Of a stretch of 44,836 bases of DNA, positions 21,001-30,841 are shown one piece after another (the stretch's first letter is position 1; each line of letters starts with the position of its first letter). Below the pieces are notes generated by a model. That model was not told the DNA's origin, ran no database searches, and saw only the letters and a list, made by a program, of their open reading frames with translations. This DNA comes from Saccoglossus kowalevskii (taxonomy: Eukaryota; Hemichordata; Enteropneusta; Harrimaniidae). Where the stretch lies: assembly GCF_000003605.2 (NCBI RefSeq), contig NW_003147788.1, positions 76,585 to 121,420 of the forward strand, in the 5' to 3' direction. The translations under genes were made by a program, and so were the position numbers.

Positions 21001-24000
21001 CCAAAAACCTGCCATCATCAGTAAATATTGAATTGTTGAATGAGGGAGTCACTGAGTCATGTCATCAGATCAGAACAAAGTTTGGTCTAAAGAAATGGAA
21101 TTATGGCCATATTTTAAAATACAACAATGGTATAACAGCTATATACAAGTATTATACAATGTGTTTATGCATGAATCGTAACATAGATATGTCAATCGTA
21201 CCATAGATATGTCAATCGTACCATAGATATGTCATAATTTGTTGTTATCATGTAGTGTACCCAACAGCAAATGACCGATTCTAGGTAGATCAGCTAGCAA
21301 TTGCCCCAAAACTGATGAGCGATTTGAATTCAGGTAGATCAGGATTGTACAATTTATCATTCGTGCTGTTGTGCATAGTTGATGCAAGCCAACAAGCCAA
21401 GCCAGAAGATTTTACTATAAACATTCTATATGTGTATTACAATGATGATAATCTTTGACCTCAACATGCAAAATCAAAAACTTCCCTCAAATAAAAGTGT
21501 TACTATCTTTTTTCTCTGAAAATTTGAACACAATTTAGCATAAACAAGAAAATCAATCATGCAACATTTTCATATTAATTTTGGTATTGTTTATTTGAAA
21601 AACTATGACACGGTCATATTTAGTCATATATATATCAGTGAAACACACATTTCAGCTCATTTTCTCTGCGAAACTGATAATCCACTTTTTTCAGCTGTCT
21701 TATATAGTTCTTCTACCTAACTCTTTTTGTACCAACCCACACTAACTCAGCAATATTTTAAAAAATGTTTCAAATGTGGCACTGTCTTCACCGGGGTTGC
21801 TTCTCTATTGGTCTCTTAACATTTTATATTTGTATCTCATCTTCGTCCGTTGCTAAGTAGGTTATGTATGTACAACAAGAATTTAATTTCATCTGTTGGT
21901 AATTCGAGAATCAAGAATTGCAAAACAGCAAATGAGTGCAAGTTGACATTCGATATCAAGTAGGTCAGGGGCCAACATCCTGCTTGATCAGGAAGAAATT
22001 TCCCAACAAACAATGCCAACATTCGATTTAAGGTAGATCAGGGAACAATCGCCCAACATCCAATGACCGACAATTGATTCCAGGTAGATCTGCAGACAAA
22101 TGTCTTACAACCAATGAGCGACATTTTATTCCAGGTTGCTCAGGGAACAATAGCCCAACAACCATTGATCAACATTTAATTCTAGTTACATGCGGGAATA
22201 ATTTCCCTACAGCCAACGATTGATATTCAATTCCAATAAGATCAGGGAACAATTGCTCAAAAGCTGATGACCAACATTCGATTTCAGGTAGATCAGCGAA
22301 CTATTGCCTTACAGCAAATGATCAACATTTAATTAACTGTCAACAGCCAATTATCGACAATCAAACACCAGGTAGATTCGGGCACAGCTGTCAATGCTTG
22401 TTCTAATCACGGTACTTTCTGTTTAGTATACTGCTAATCTTAATAATTTTAAAGGCCTCCCCTAGAGTCAATGTTGTCATGTGAGCTATTTAAAGGCATA
22501 TATCCCATTTCAATATATGAGTGTTCTTGAACTTGGGTGGATACTACTTATGGCCACACTAAAAAATGCGCGTCAGCCCCCCCCCCAAAGCAGCAAATTT
22601 AGCTTAAGTAAAGTCCTACAATTGCTCGAAGAGCTGGGTAAACTCTATACGTGTCAACTTGCCATTCCAAACCCAGACAAAGGTCATAACGATGTAGCGG
22701 TGCCAAAATATGCTTAGGATGCGACACATGCAAAACTGTATTTTCCTATTTCTGCGTTTTACAATGGGCACTTTGATGTAAGGGTATCAACGCCTTATTC
22801 CTTTCTGAAATATGGGCATATTGTTGTAATAAAAAATGGGCCCGTTGCTCAACGGGTTTTGCCAAACAAATTTCATTTGGGAGTAGATTAAGATGACAGA
22901 CATTATTAAAAGATGACAGACATGCTGAAGATTCAAGTATAAATAACTTGATTTGTATGGCAGACGTCCAACCCGCGTCTTTCGCATTACGCGAGATCTC
23001 GCAATGAACGTGACAAATATGCAAATGTTCATGATGACGTAAATGAATATTCTCACCCTCTTTCTTGGCAAGAACTGTTTATTCCAAAAATACAGTTTAA
23101 CAGAGTGTCCAGCGTCATTAAACTGACACAATCAAACATCTCCATTGGTGTATCGCTGCTATGATGGCTCCATTTTGTCTGAGAGAAATTACAACATATA
23201 TTTATATATATACAATAAGGACTGGATGAAGATATCTTTTAGAGATGACTGTTAAAATAGTATTTAACAAATAAAAAAAATCATCAGGTGAGATACATAT
23301 ATGTGAACATAGGTCACTCAACGGGGATACATGTTGGTCATAATGGCGCCAGCCCCTCAATGTACCAGACTTCACTGTCATACATTGTACTTGGCTGAAC
23401 CATTAAACATTGAACCCGACTACACCTTTGTACCTTATACTTGACTACACCGTTAAACATTTACCTAACCACACTGCTATACACTGTACACGACTACACC
23501 TTTATACCTTATACTTGACTACACCGTTAAACATTTACCTAACCACACTGCTATACACTGTACACGACTACACCATTATACCCTGTATCTGACTACACCG
23601 TTTTACCTTGTCTCTGACTACACCATTATACCCTGTATCTGACTACACCATTATACCCTGTATCTGACTACACCATTATACCTTGTCTCTGACTACACCA
23701 TTATACCCTGTTCCTGGCTACACCATTATACCCTGTATCTGACTACACCATTATACCCTGTTCCTGGCTACACCATTATACCCTGTTCCTGGCTACACCA
23801 TTGGACCTTGTCTCTGACTACACCGTTATACCCTGTATCTGACTACACCGTTTTACCTTGTCTCTGACTACACCATTATACCCTGTATCTGACTACACCG
23901 TTTTACCCTGTTCCTGGCTACACCGTTATACCCTGTTCCTGGCTACATCGTTACAACTTCTATATGCCTGCATTATTATCATACCTTGTACCTGGCTAAT

Positions 24001-27000
24001 CCATTTCAGGATGTTAACAATGATTTATCAAAGAGTGTGACGTCACTCACCAGCATTTTCTGCGCACACTCGTTGTACAATTTAATGTATGGTTTGAGAA
24101 CTTCGAAATGAAACGACGGCGTCAGAAGGCGTCTATTCCTCTTCCATTTTGCTCCAGACGAGATTAGAAGACCGTCTCCCAGCCATTCACTTAAACGACC
24201 ATAGGCAAGCGGATCTTTTGGTTCTGAAGTAGAGAACATACTGACATGTAATTCCACGAGATTGTTTGTTTCACGAATTGCATATACTTATAGGGAAACT
24301 CGCCAATTGTGTGGGACATAATGCCTACTAAGAGGGTCGGCAAGGGGTATATTCGTAAGCTGTAATCAAGTGTTTTTATGTTCGTAATAGTGTAATTTCA
24401 ATAAATAAGAATTGTAAATTCGTAGACATGGGCAATGTGTAAAATGTAATCAGCTATTTTATTCATCCGTAAATTGTACAAAGATATTAATTTTGTAAGC
24501 GTACACAGCATTTTCCACATTCAATGTTGCAATTCGTACGCAATTTCAATTGTTTTTTAAACACAAATTATCAAATATATTATAAAAGTATAAAATGTAA
24601 TCTGCTTTATCTGTAAAGTGTAAAAACCTATTTTTTTATTGTAAATGAAACTTTCATTATTTACTTTTCTGTAAAAACGTTAAAAATGCGTTTTTTATTT
24701 CCTGTAACCTGTACCAGCTATCCCCCTTGCCCCCCTACTAAGTATTTGAACAATGACTTACCCACTGAAGTAAGAATTGAAGTCATATCCAAAGATCTAC
24801 CTGAAGACATACCCAAAACACATGCCCGAAAGACATCTCCAACAACTTACCTGGAGTGGCCAATATCGTCTTAACAGTGTCAGGATGTACACAAAATAAG
24901 AGAGCGCGGAATGGTCCGATCCATATTTGGAAATAATGGCTGTAATTCTTTGTGAATTCAAACATCATTTGTATGCCTTTCCCTTTGCGCAGTCCCTATA
25001 ATAACAGAATATTTACATACCACATAATTATATCCATCATACTTCATGATACGATTAAAATAATTGTGTCGCAAATTCAATCATGCAAATATGTCGCTAT
25101 TGGTTGATTATTCAGACTTGCAAGCAGTCTCTTGTTTGTTTTTCAATAAAATAAAATATTATTTGGGTGTATGAATGACGAAAGCCGGCCAAACCGCGAA
25201 ACGAAATTGAAGTGAGATAGTCGTAGAGTGGCGGTGGCACCGGGGGGTGCAGGGGCGGGCGCCCCTCCAAATCAAGCTGAAACCCTTTATGTCAGCAAAA
25301 TTTGCCCCTCAAAATGCAGGAAATAGCATTTCAGATGGTCTAGATTTTAATCATTTTTCTATTTTTCGTCTTTAAGAAACCGCGCCGAAAGCGAAATTTC
25401 ACACGCATGCGTCGAAGATGCACTAAAGATACTAGCCTATACATCGCTTCAAGAATCCCAATGAGAGGTCGGCAGTGCGTACACTTCTGGTCCTGTTGTT
25501 TTTGTGAGTGTGCCCACCGGTAGCGGAAATTGTGCCATTCTGCTCAGACTTGGACTACAAACTTTCGGGAAATTTCAATGAACATTCAAGAACCATAGTA
25601 TCTCCAATGGTGGCTTTTATTAAAGAGCAATTACAGAAAATGACGGAATGTGGTCGGAAAGCTGTCTACATCAGTGGCGACGAGGATTAAGCCGGAAAAT
25701 TCAGTTATATATCGGCAAGGTTTCCTGGGGCATTTTTCTCCGCCCATAAAATCATGTGATGTGTAGATTACGCCAATTTGTGACGTCATTGAAATGCTAA
25801 TTAATATTGATAGCAAGGGAACGTTGCATACGTTTACATTTATTGAAACACTTAAAATTCCACAGAAGGAATTAAAACTACCAGAACACATACCGGGTAT
25901 TTAAAAAATGCAAATTTTACAAAAATTACTATCTAAAGCACAACAATGGTTTTAAAAAAAAACTACAATAAAGAAAAAAACTGGTGATAATAATAATAAA
26001 AAAATAAAATAAGCAATATACAGTAAATCAATGAAACATGGAAAAGGAATGAAAACAGTATTAAAGAAGAAAACTATTTATGCTAATTTGCCAGAAGGTG
26101 TTGCTGTCTAAGGTTCCCGTTATTTTTTGATATATTGGGCATCTGGTATTTGTACATTCAGGTTCGAAGGTGACACGAGTCTCTAGTTTGACCCAGCTTT
26201 CGCCATTTATACACTTACATAATATTATATTTTATTGAGAAAACACCACAAATCTAGTAGATTGGATGGTCTATGATACAGCGACTTTCCTCATCAATGT
26301 CTGCGTTACTCTATTCCCCTTGGTGTTATTATCGCCCTGGTCGTACTCGCTCGACTGCTCGCGTTAGTCCTCATGTGTCGGTTTTTCAGTAAAGACACAG
26401 GGAGCCCAGGAACTATGATCAACGCAGTCCATATGAGCGTGGGGGNNNNNNNNNNNNNNNNNNNNNNNNNNNNNNNNNNNNNNNNNNNNNNNNNNTTCTT
26501 CAACCTGGTATTTTTTATAGATTTTATTTTCATTCTGTTCGTCTGTTTTTTCCAGTTTAAAAAATATGAGCTCGCTGGAGCCTTTATCCCTTGTTTATTT
26601 CTTACACTAGATACCAGCCGATACCTCCCCCGCTCATACGGACTGTGTACAGTTGATCATAGTTCTTGGGCTCCCTGTGGTAAAGAACTACCCGGTCATG
26701 GAAAAGTTCATTATATTATTCGTAATTCAGTTTTTTTAAACGTAGTTATACACGCAGTGTATAAGTATTTTCCCAACAAAAAAACACGAGTAGATCCTTG
26801 AATTCAACACCACAGCAACGTCATGTTAGGTCACGTGATAACCATGTGATGATCACGCCATCACCCGCGCTGTCGTAGACCCTTTCTCTCGTGGCCTGTC
26901 TGCAGCCACACCTCCCTCTTATTATCCGATCATTATTATGTGTCACATTATGTGCAATTCTTTGCAATTGTCTGTAATATTGTTGATGGGTACACAGTCC

Positions 27001-27573
27001 CTGATAGAGGGATTGTAGTGGGTAGAAGTCATTGAAATAAATATTAACGATCTGTTCACAGTGAATATAATTCTACATCCTCACAATACGTATGTTCCCA
27101 GCTTATCTGGTGGCTCATAAAAATGACCTCCGTCGAAGCATGGAACTATAAACCCATGGTCGAAGGCGTCAGGTGGACTATGACCAGTACAACTTAGGAA
27201 CAAACAAAGACCTATGCATGGATTTGTAATGCTAACTTGTTTATCTTATGAAACGTGATAATGAGAAACATGATTTACATTTGCACATGACACTGTCACG
27301 GTGTATGTTTACCATCTTATATGTAGCTTTCTGTCAGGTGTTGGTGGCCAAACAGTGAGTATTGTGGTGATTGTTATCTATATAGTTATTAGTTCTTACC
27401 AAGTGTTCGTGTCCAAACAGCCAGTGCCGGGGCGGACATGGAAAGACAGACAAGTCACTTTCATTTTGGCGGCGTTGCTTAATCAAACTCCATATTTTGA
27501 TAAGTGCATTGGTCGCTAGAAGAACAGACACGGTGACTACGAGTACAGCTAAATTGTTCCATATAATTGCCAT
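18078..27573 (-). CDS. Cytochrome P450, CYP4 clan (CYP4F/4V-like), 9 coding exons, complete
   Basis: Coding exons in transcript order: 27400-27573, 24851-24995, 24051-24223, 23057-23178, 20515-20770, 19608-19804, 18985-19118, 18616-18763, 18078-18258 (TAG at 18078-18080). All introns are GT-AG and phases close perfectly over 1530 nt, giving 509 aa, the usual CYP4 length. Residues about 8-30 form an N-terminal membrane anchor, followed by a Pro-rich hinge (CPPRHW). Helix C has W133xxxR137. The I helix reads FEGHDTTAS (311-319) and includes Glu312, which in many CYP4 enzymes is the covalent heme link. The K helix ExxR is E371-R374. The meander has DPMRF (425-429). The heme-thiolate loop is FAAGARNCIG with Cys452. 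CYP4 enzymes are ER-bound monooxygenases that omega-hydroxylate fatty acids, eicosanoids and related lipids. The substrate here cannot be read from sequence. The start ATG at 27571-27573 is preferred because it follows a TATA box closely and opens the membrane anchor. Confidence 0.96.
19828..19928. repeat. (TATAA)n microsatellite
   Basis: About 20 uninterrupted copies of the pentanucleotide TATAA in the P450 intron just upstream of exon 6, starting about 24 bp from its acceptor. Length is likely to vary between individuals. Confidence 0.97.
21178..21235. repeat. 20-bp tandem repeat, three copies
   Basis: Copies of AATCGTACCATAGATATGTC, the first with one change, in the P450 intron between exons 4 and 5. 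Confidence 0.85.
21240..22395. repeat. Degenerate minisatellite, about 60 bp unit, in a P450 intron
   Basis: Modules with CAGGTAGATCAGGGAACAAT, then YGCCCAACANCCAATGA and YCGACATTNNATTC, recur about every 60 bp. They are clearest from 21940 to 22390, with two isolated units near 21260-21350. Heavily diverged, so an old array. Confidence 0.8.
23395..23985. repeat. 25-bp minisatellite in a P450 intron
   Basis: Over 20 copies of GACTACACCATTATACCCTG plus a 5-base variable end (TATCT or TTCCT). The first third has longer composite units of about 75 bp. It lies between exons 3 and 4 of the P450, ending about 70 bp from exon 3. Open frames within it are repeat artefacts. Confidence 0.95.
25411..25690 (+). 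pseudogene. RecQ-like helicase fragment (Walker A and motif Ia), broken
   Basis: The frame from 25411 reads [13 protein letters not shown], a stop at 25462-25464, then [12 protein letters not shown]. This is the Q-motif region and Walker A of a RecQ-family helicase, with the catalytic Lys of GSGK changed to Asn. After a +1 shift between 25540 and 25600 it continues [27 protein letters not shown], the motif Ia block (SPLVALIKDQV in RecQ). It lies antisense inside P450 intron 1, without the later helicase motifs. It is a processed or transposon-carried remnant. Confidence 0.7.
26396..26679. repeat. Inverted repeat flanking an assembly gap
   Basis: Positions 26396-26445 and about 26625-26679 are imperfect inverted copies (CACAGGGAGCCCAGGAACTA on the left; its reverse complement, slightly diverged, on the right). 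The left arm ends exactly at the N run (26446-26495). This is either a foldback element or an assembly artefact at a palindrome. Confidence 0.75.
26446..26495. other. Assembly gap (50 N)
   Basis: A run of 50 undetermined bases, probably of unknown true length, inside P450 intron 1. It does not touch any P450 exon. Confidence 1.
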
Positions 27574-27616
27574 GATGCCAGGACGCACGTATTTACACAG
27601 CTTCTAGAGGGTGGTG

Positions 27617-27622
27617 TTTATA
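27617..27622 (-). promoter_or_regulatory. TATA box of the CYP4 gene
   Basis: On the minus strand, TTTATAAAC lies about 45 bp upstream of the P450 start codon, which puts a start of transcription near 27590 and leaves a 5' leader of about 20 nt. A TATA promoter suits a regulated enzyme gene. Position and spacing are the only evidence. Confidence 0.55.
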
Positions 27623-28566
27623 AATGCACTACTTAGTGTGATAGGTGACAGTGCGCTGTTATGTGATAAATCTTTTTGACGCGCATGCGCGGATAAGGTC
27701 ATGAATTAACTTGCGGCATTAGTTACGGTGCTTCCGGAGTTCTACTAGTAATAGTGTTTGCCGAGGGCGCTTGCACAACGCATTAAATAAAAGTGTAGAT
27801 AATATTATGTACATGACATTTTAAAAAACAAAACATCTGAGATTATCGTTTTTACTAATATTTGGGAACATTGGCCGAAAATGACGTATTAAATAAAGTG
27901 TAGACAATCTTATATAAATGTCCTTTTAAAATCTCAGGCGTTACAAGTAGTAATAACTAGAAACCTCGAACAAAAATGACACATTTACTCTAACAGATAA
28001 GCTTAGACATATGCATATGAACTTGACATGTAGAATCTGTACAGATACAGAAGATAAACATCTAGCAGGGATCGTTTGACAAGTTATTTTAATAACTATT
28101 GTAGTGATAAATACAAACCCGGTGCAGAAAATAATGTATTTAAGGATTAAATGACAGACATATACTATACATGGCGAAACAAAGATCATCATGGTATGTT
28201 GTAAGTCATTTTAATAAAATAATATGTATGTACATACTCGGTCAAACTGCATACACGTAACAATGGGAAACAGGTCGAATACATTGTTACATTGTAATTT
28301 ACTTTGAAAGAATTATTACATTAAAAATACTTCTATTTTTGAAAATAGATTTACATTTTTAATTATTAATTTATTTTATTGATAAAAAAAAGAAACAAAC
28401 AAGAGACTGTATACAAGTAGTTTAGTTTACACTGTCAGTGTTAGGGTAACGTGTCAGTATGCAACCAGTAAAACAACACAACATTCAACTTCTGTGTTCG
28501 AGTACAACTTGAACGTTCAAGTTATTGCCCAGTTCAGCTCTTAACATGATTCGCTATCAAACGTGT
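27623..28566. other. P450 upstream region, no gene recognised
   Basis: Divergent upstream DNA of the P450. It holds no convincing exon. ORFs are short and unlike known proteins. Confidence 0.5.
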
Positions 28567-28840
28567 TTAAAGGGCTGCAGTCGCTGCGCTACACATTTGC
28601 AACATTTGTATTGATAAACATTGATTTTCCCACAATTTAATGCGGTCTTCTAATGGAAATCACAAGTGTGAGGTTTGACCTGATCGCGACTTGTACTAAT
28701 TACCGCCGATGACTCCTTCGATATTTCAAATCGTCTCAGTTTGTACTCGTTGATCTGCGCAACAGTCAAAGTCGCCATCTTTATTTATATGAGACCCATA
28801 TATCTCGCGCACGCGTGGCGCGACGACTACTGCCCTTTAA
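28567..28840 (-). mobile_element. Short inverted-repeat element, copy 2 (inverted)
   Basis: Bounded by TTAA on both sides and by imperfect terminal inverted repeats starting TTAAAGGGC. On the minus strand it carries the same small open frame as copy 1, starting MATLTVAQINEYKLR. It has an 11-codon in-frame deletion after LR and a stop codon after VKPHTCDFH (TAG where copy 1 has a Lys codon). Overall similarity is high from end to end. Confidence 0.7.
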
Positions 28841-29119
28841 GTATAAATATCTCAGTACTTTCAATTATATTTATTTAGTTAATATAAGTGACAACTACGC
28901 ATTTCTTTTTCGTATTCGCATTTAGACCATCAGCACATGTACGCAAATAAGCTGCAAGACTGGTAATAAACAACAATTGAAGCTTCCCTCTGAGTTTGAA
29001 GGCATACAACAGCGTCAATTTCTATATAATTATGAGACATGATAAGATGAATGGTCTCTTGTATCTAAAACTATAGCCATGTCAGCGGAGGCATTTTCCG
29101 GAAGTTAACAACAACAGTC

Positions 29120-29964
29120 TATAACAAGAGAACTGGTGATGGTTGTGAACCATAACTGCCTCAGCACAAAGACTGTTGTGTAATACAAGGAAATGTAAAG
29201 GAAAATGTATTGTAGTGTTACCTCTGTGTAATTTACAATATATCTGCATTAACCTTCACTATTAAGGAAAATATTGGAGTAGAAGCAAGGCTTGGCAAAT
29301 TTTGCGAAATAGTAGTTAATTAGAATTACCAGACATTGTGGGGTATCGAAATATGGATGATAAACAACAAGTGATATTTCCAGAGATATAGTTGGAATTA
29401 AAGCAAAGAAGTGGCCCATTAACCCATGAAACATACTCGCACATATTCATACATGTCTTATTGTGTGGGGCAAAGCTGTCATGTACACATTCATAATAAC
29501 TGGAAATGGTTTCACAACAGAAAAAAGTGTTATTGCTGTAAATAATTATGAACAATAAAAACTGAAATTTAGAAAAAAATATGAACAAAAAATAATGAAA
29601 GTCTGTGATTTTCTGTACAGTTTCCAGGAAATTATTAACCAAACCATAACATTTATAAAAAGCACAGTGCTGAGATTCACTTCGAGTATATCAGAAATAT
29701 AACGTACAGTTTGGTGACATAAGTCACATTTTGTATAGTTCAATACGCATACAACCACCCATATACTAGTATATTTTGACAATAAACCCCTCTTTCACAT
29801 TGTGCAAATACAAACAAGACATTAAACCTTCCTGACAGTAACATGTAAGCGTTGTATAAACCCGAATGAAAAGTCTTGAGTCACGGCGAATACTTCTATC
29901 GAGTAGCCCATTTAAAAATCTCTTCAACTATCCAAGCCCAATCACTAATGTGCGGGGTCATTAA
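29120..29964. repeat. Segmental duplication, copy 1
   Basis: Matches 30842-31175 plus 32545-32990 in the same orientation, e.g. AACAAGAGAACTGGTGATGG, CATAATAACTGGAAATGG and ACAATAAACCCCTCTTTCAC occur in both. This copy has about 190 bp (29290-29480) that copy 2 lacks, and it ends exactly where the LINE 3' end begins. Confidence 0.85.
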
Positions 29965-30830
29965 TTAAATAATATTAATTTTATTAACACTTACACATTC
30001 CCCGGAGGGATTGGCAATGGCTACAAATGTTTAAGAAAGAATAAAAGGTAAACAAAAATTAAATAAATAATATAAAATAAAAAAACTAAAAAAAACTAAG
30101 CTAATACATTACTGTAACAGAGAAAGGAAATATTAAGACTAAATTATTATACAATAAAATAATAGAAAAAAATGCAAAACTTAACTGGGAAAGAAAATTG
30201 TCACTGGGGTTGCTGTCTTATTTCAAAACACTTCTTTAGGTACCTTGCTACAGGGAGTGTTAGACCACTGTTGTTTAGCAATGCTATGAATTGTGTCTTT
30301 GGTGATAAATTTTGGTTTAACCATTTCAAATAAGATATTTCTATCGGGGGTATAACTTTTGTATGACATCATTAGGTGATACTCATCTTCTACTTGATTC
30401 TGATCACAAAGGATATATAATCTATTAGGGGTATTGCGTTGTGTCTGTCAGTCTCAGTTTTCAAGTTATGGTCACTGAGGCGGAATTATTTAAATTTTCG
30501 CGCATCTTAATATTTTGCAGGGTAACAAGATAGGTTTCAAAAGCAAAATTGTTTTTTAATTCTCTGTATATTCTTAATTTTTTTTTCATATTTTTTTTTG
30601 ATTGATTGTCGTTATGTAATTCACTTTTCCAAGTTGATATAAATGATATTTGTATATTTTTATTAATTTGTCCTAATTGCCTTGCAGTTAGAATTTCATT
30701 GTTGTCAACCAGGTTAGACTGGTTGACGTTATTCAAAAGGGAGTCTACCATTTACTATTAATTTCTTAATATTAATAATTTACTATTAAACATGAAAACA
30801 TCGTAATGTTATTACTTCTACACCAGATAA
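29965..30830 (-). mobile_element. LINE ORF2 3' end with 3' UTR, 5'-truncated
   Basis: Minus strand: a frame from about 30751 reads LNNVNQSNLVDNNEILTARQ ... LKNNFAFETYLVTLQN, followed (with frameshifts) by FRLSDHNLKTETDRHN and NQVEDEYHLMMSYKSY, the LINE ORF2 C-terminal block, and a terminal stop at 30201-30203. The 3' UTR continues to about 29965 and contains GTTAATAAAATTAATATT. The right boundary is inferred from where the flanking duplication resumes (30842). Confidence 0.7.
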
Positions 30831-30841
30831 CACCAATTAAA

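Noticed and set aside
22787-23131. 114-codon minus-strand ORF
   Set aside because: It overlaps P450 exon 4 in another frame. Only the frame with [14 protein letters not shown] fits the P450 and its splice phases.
23395-23985. Possible CRISPR-like array
   Set aside because: The 25-bp units are directly adjacent with no unique spacers, and the genome is animal. It is a minisatellite.
27574-27588. Upstream in-frame start for the P450 (GTG)
   Set aside because: It is not an ATG. The ATG at 27571-27573 directly precedes the membrane anchor.
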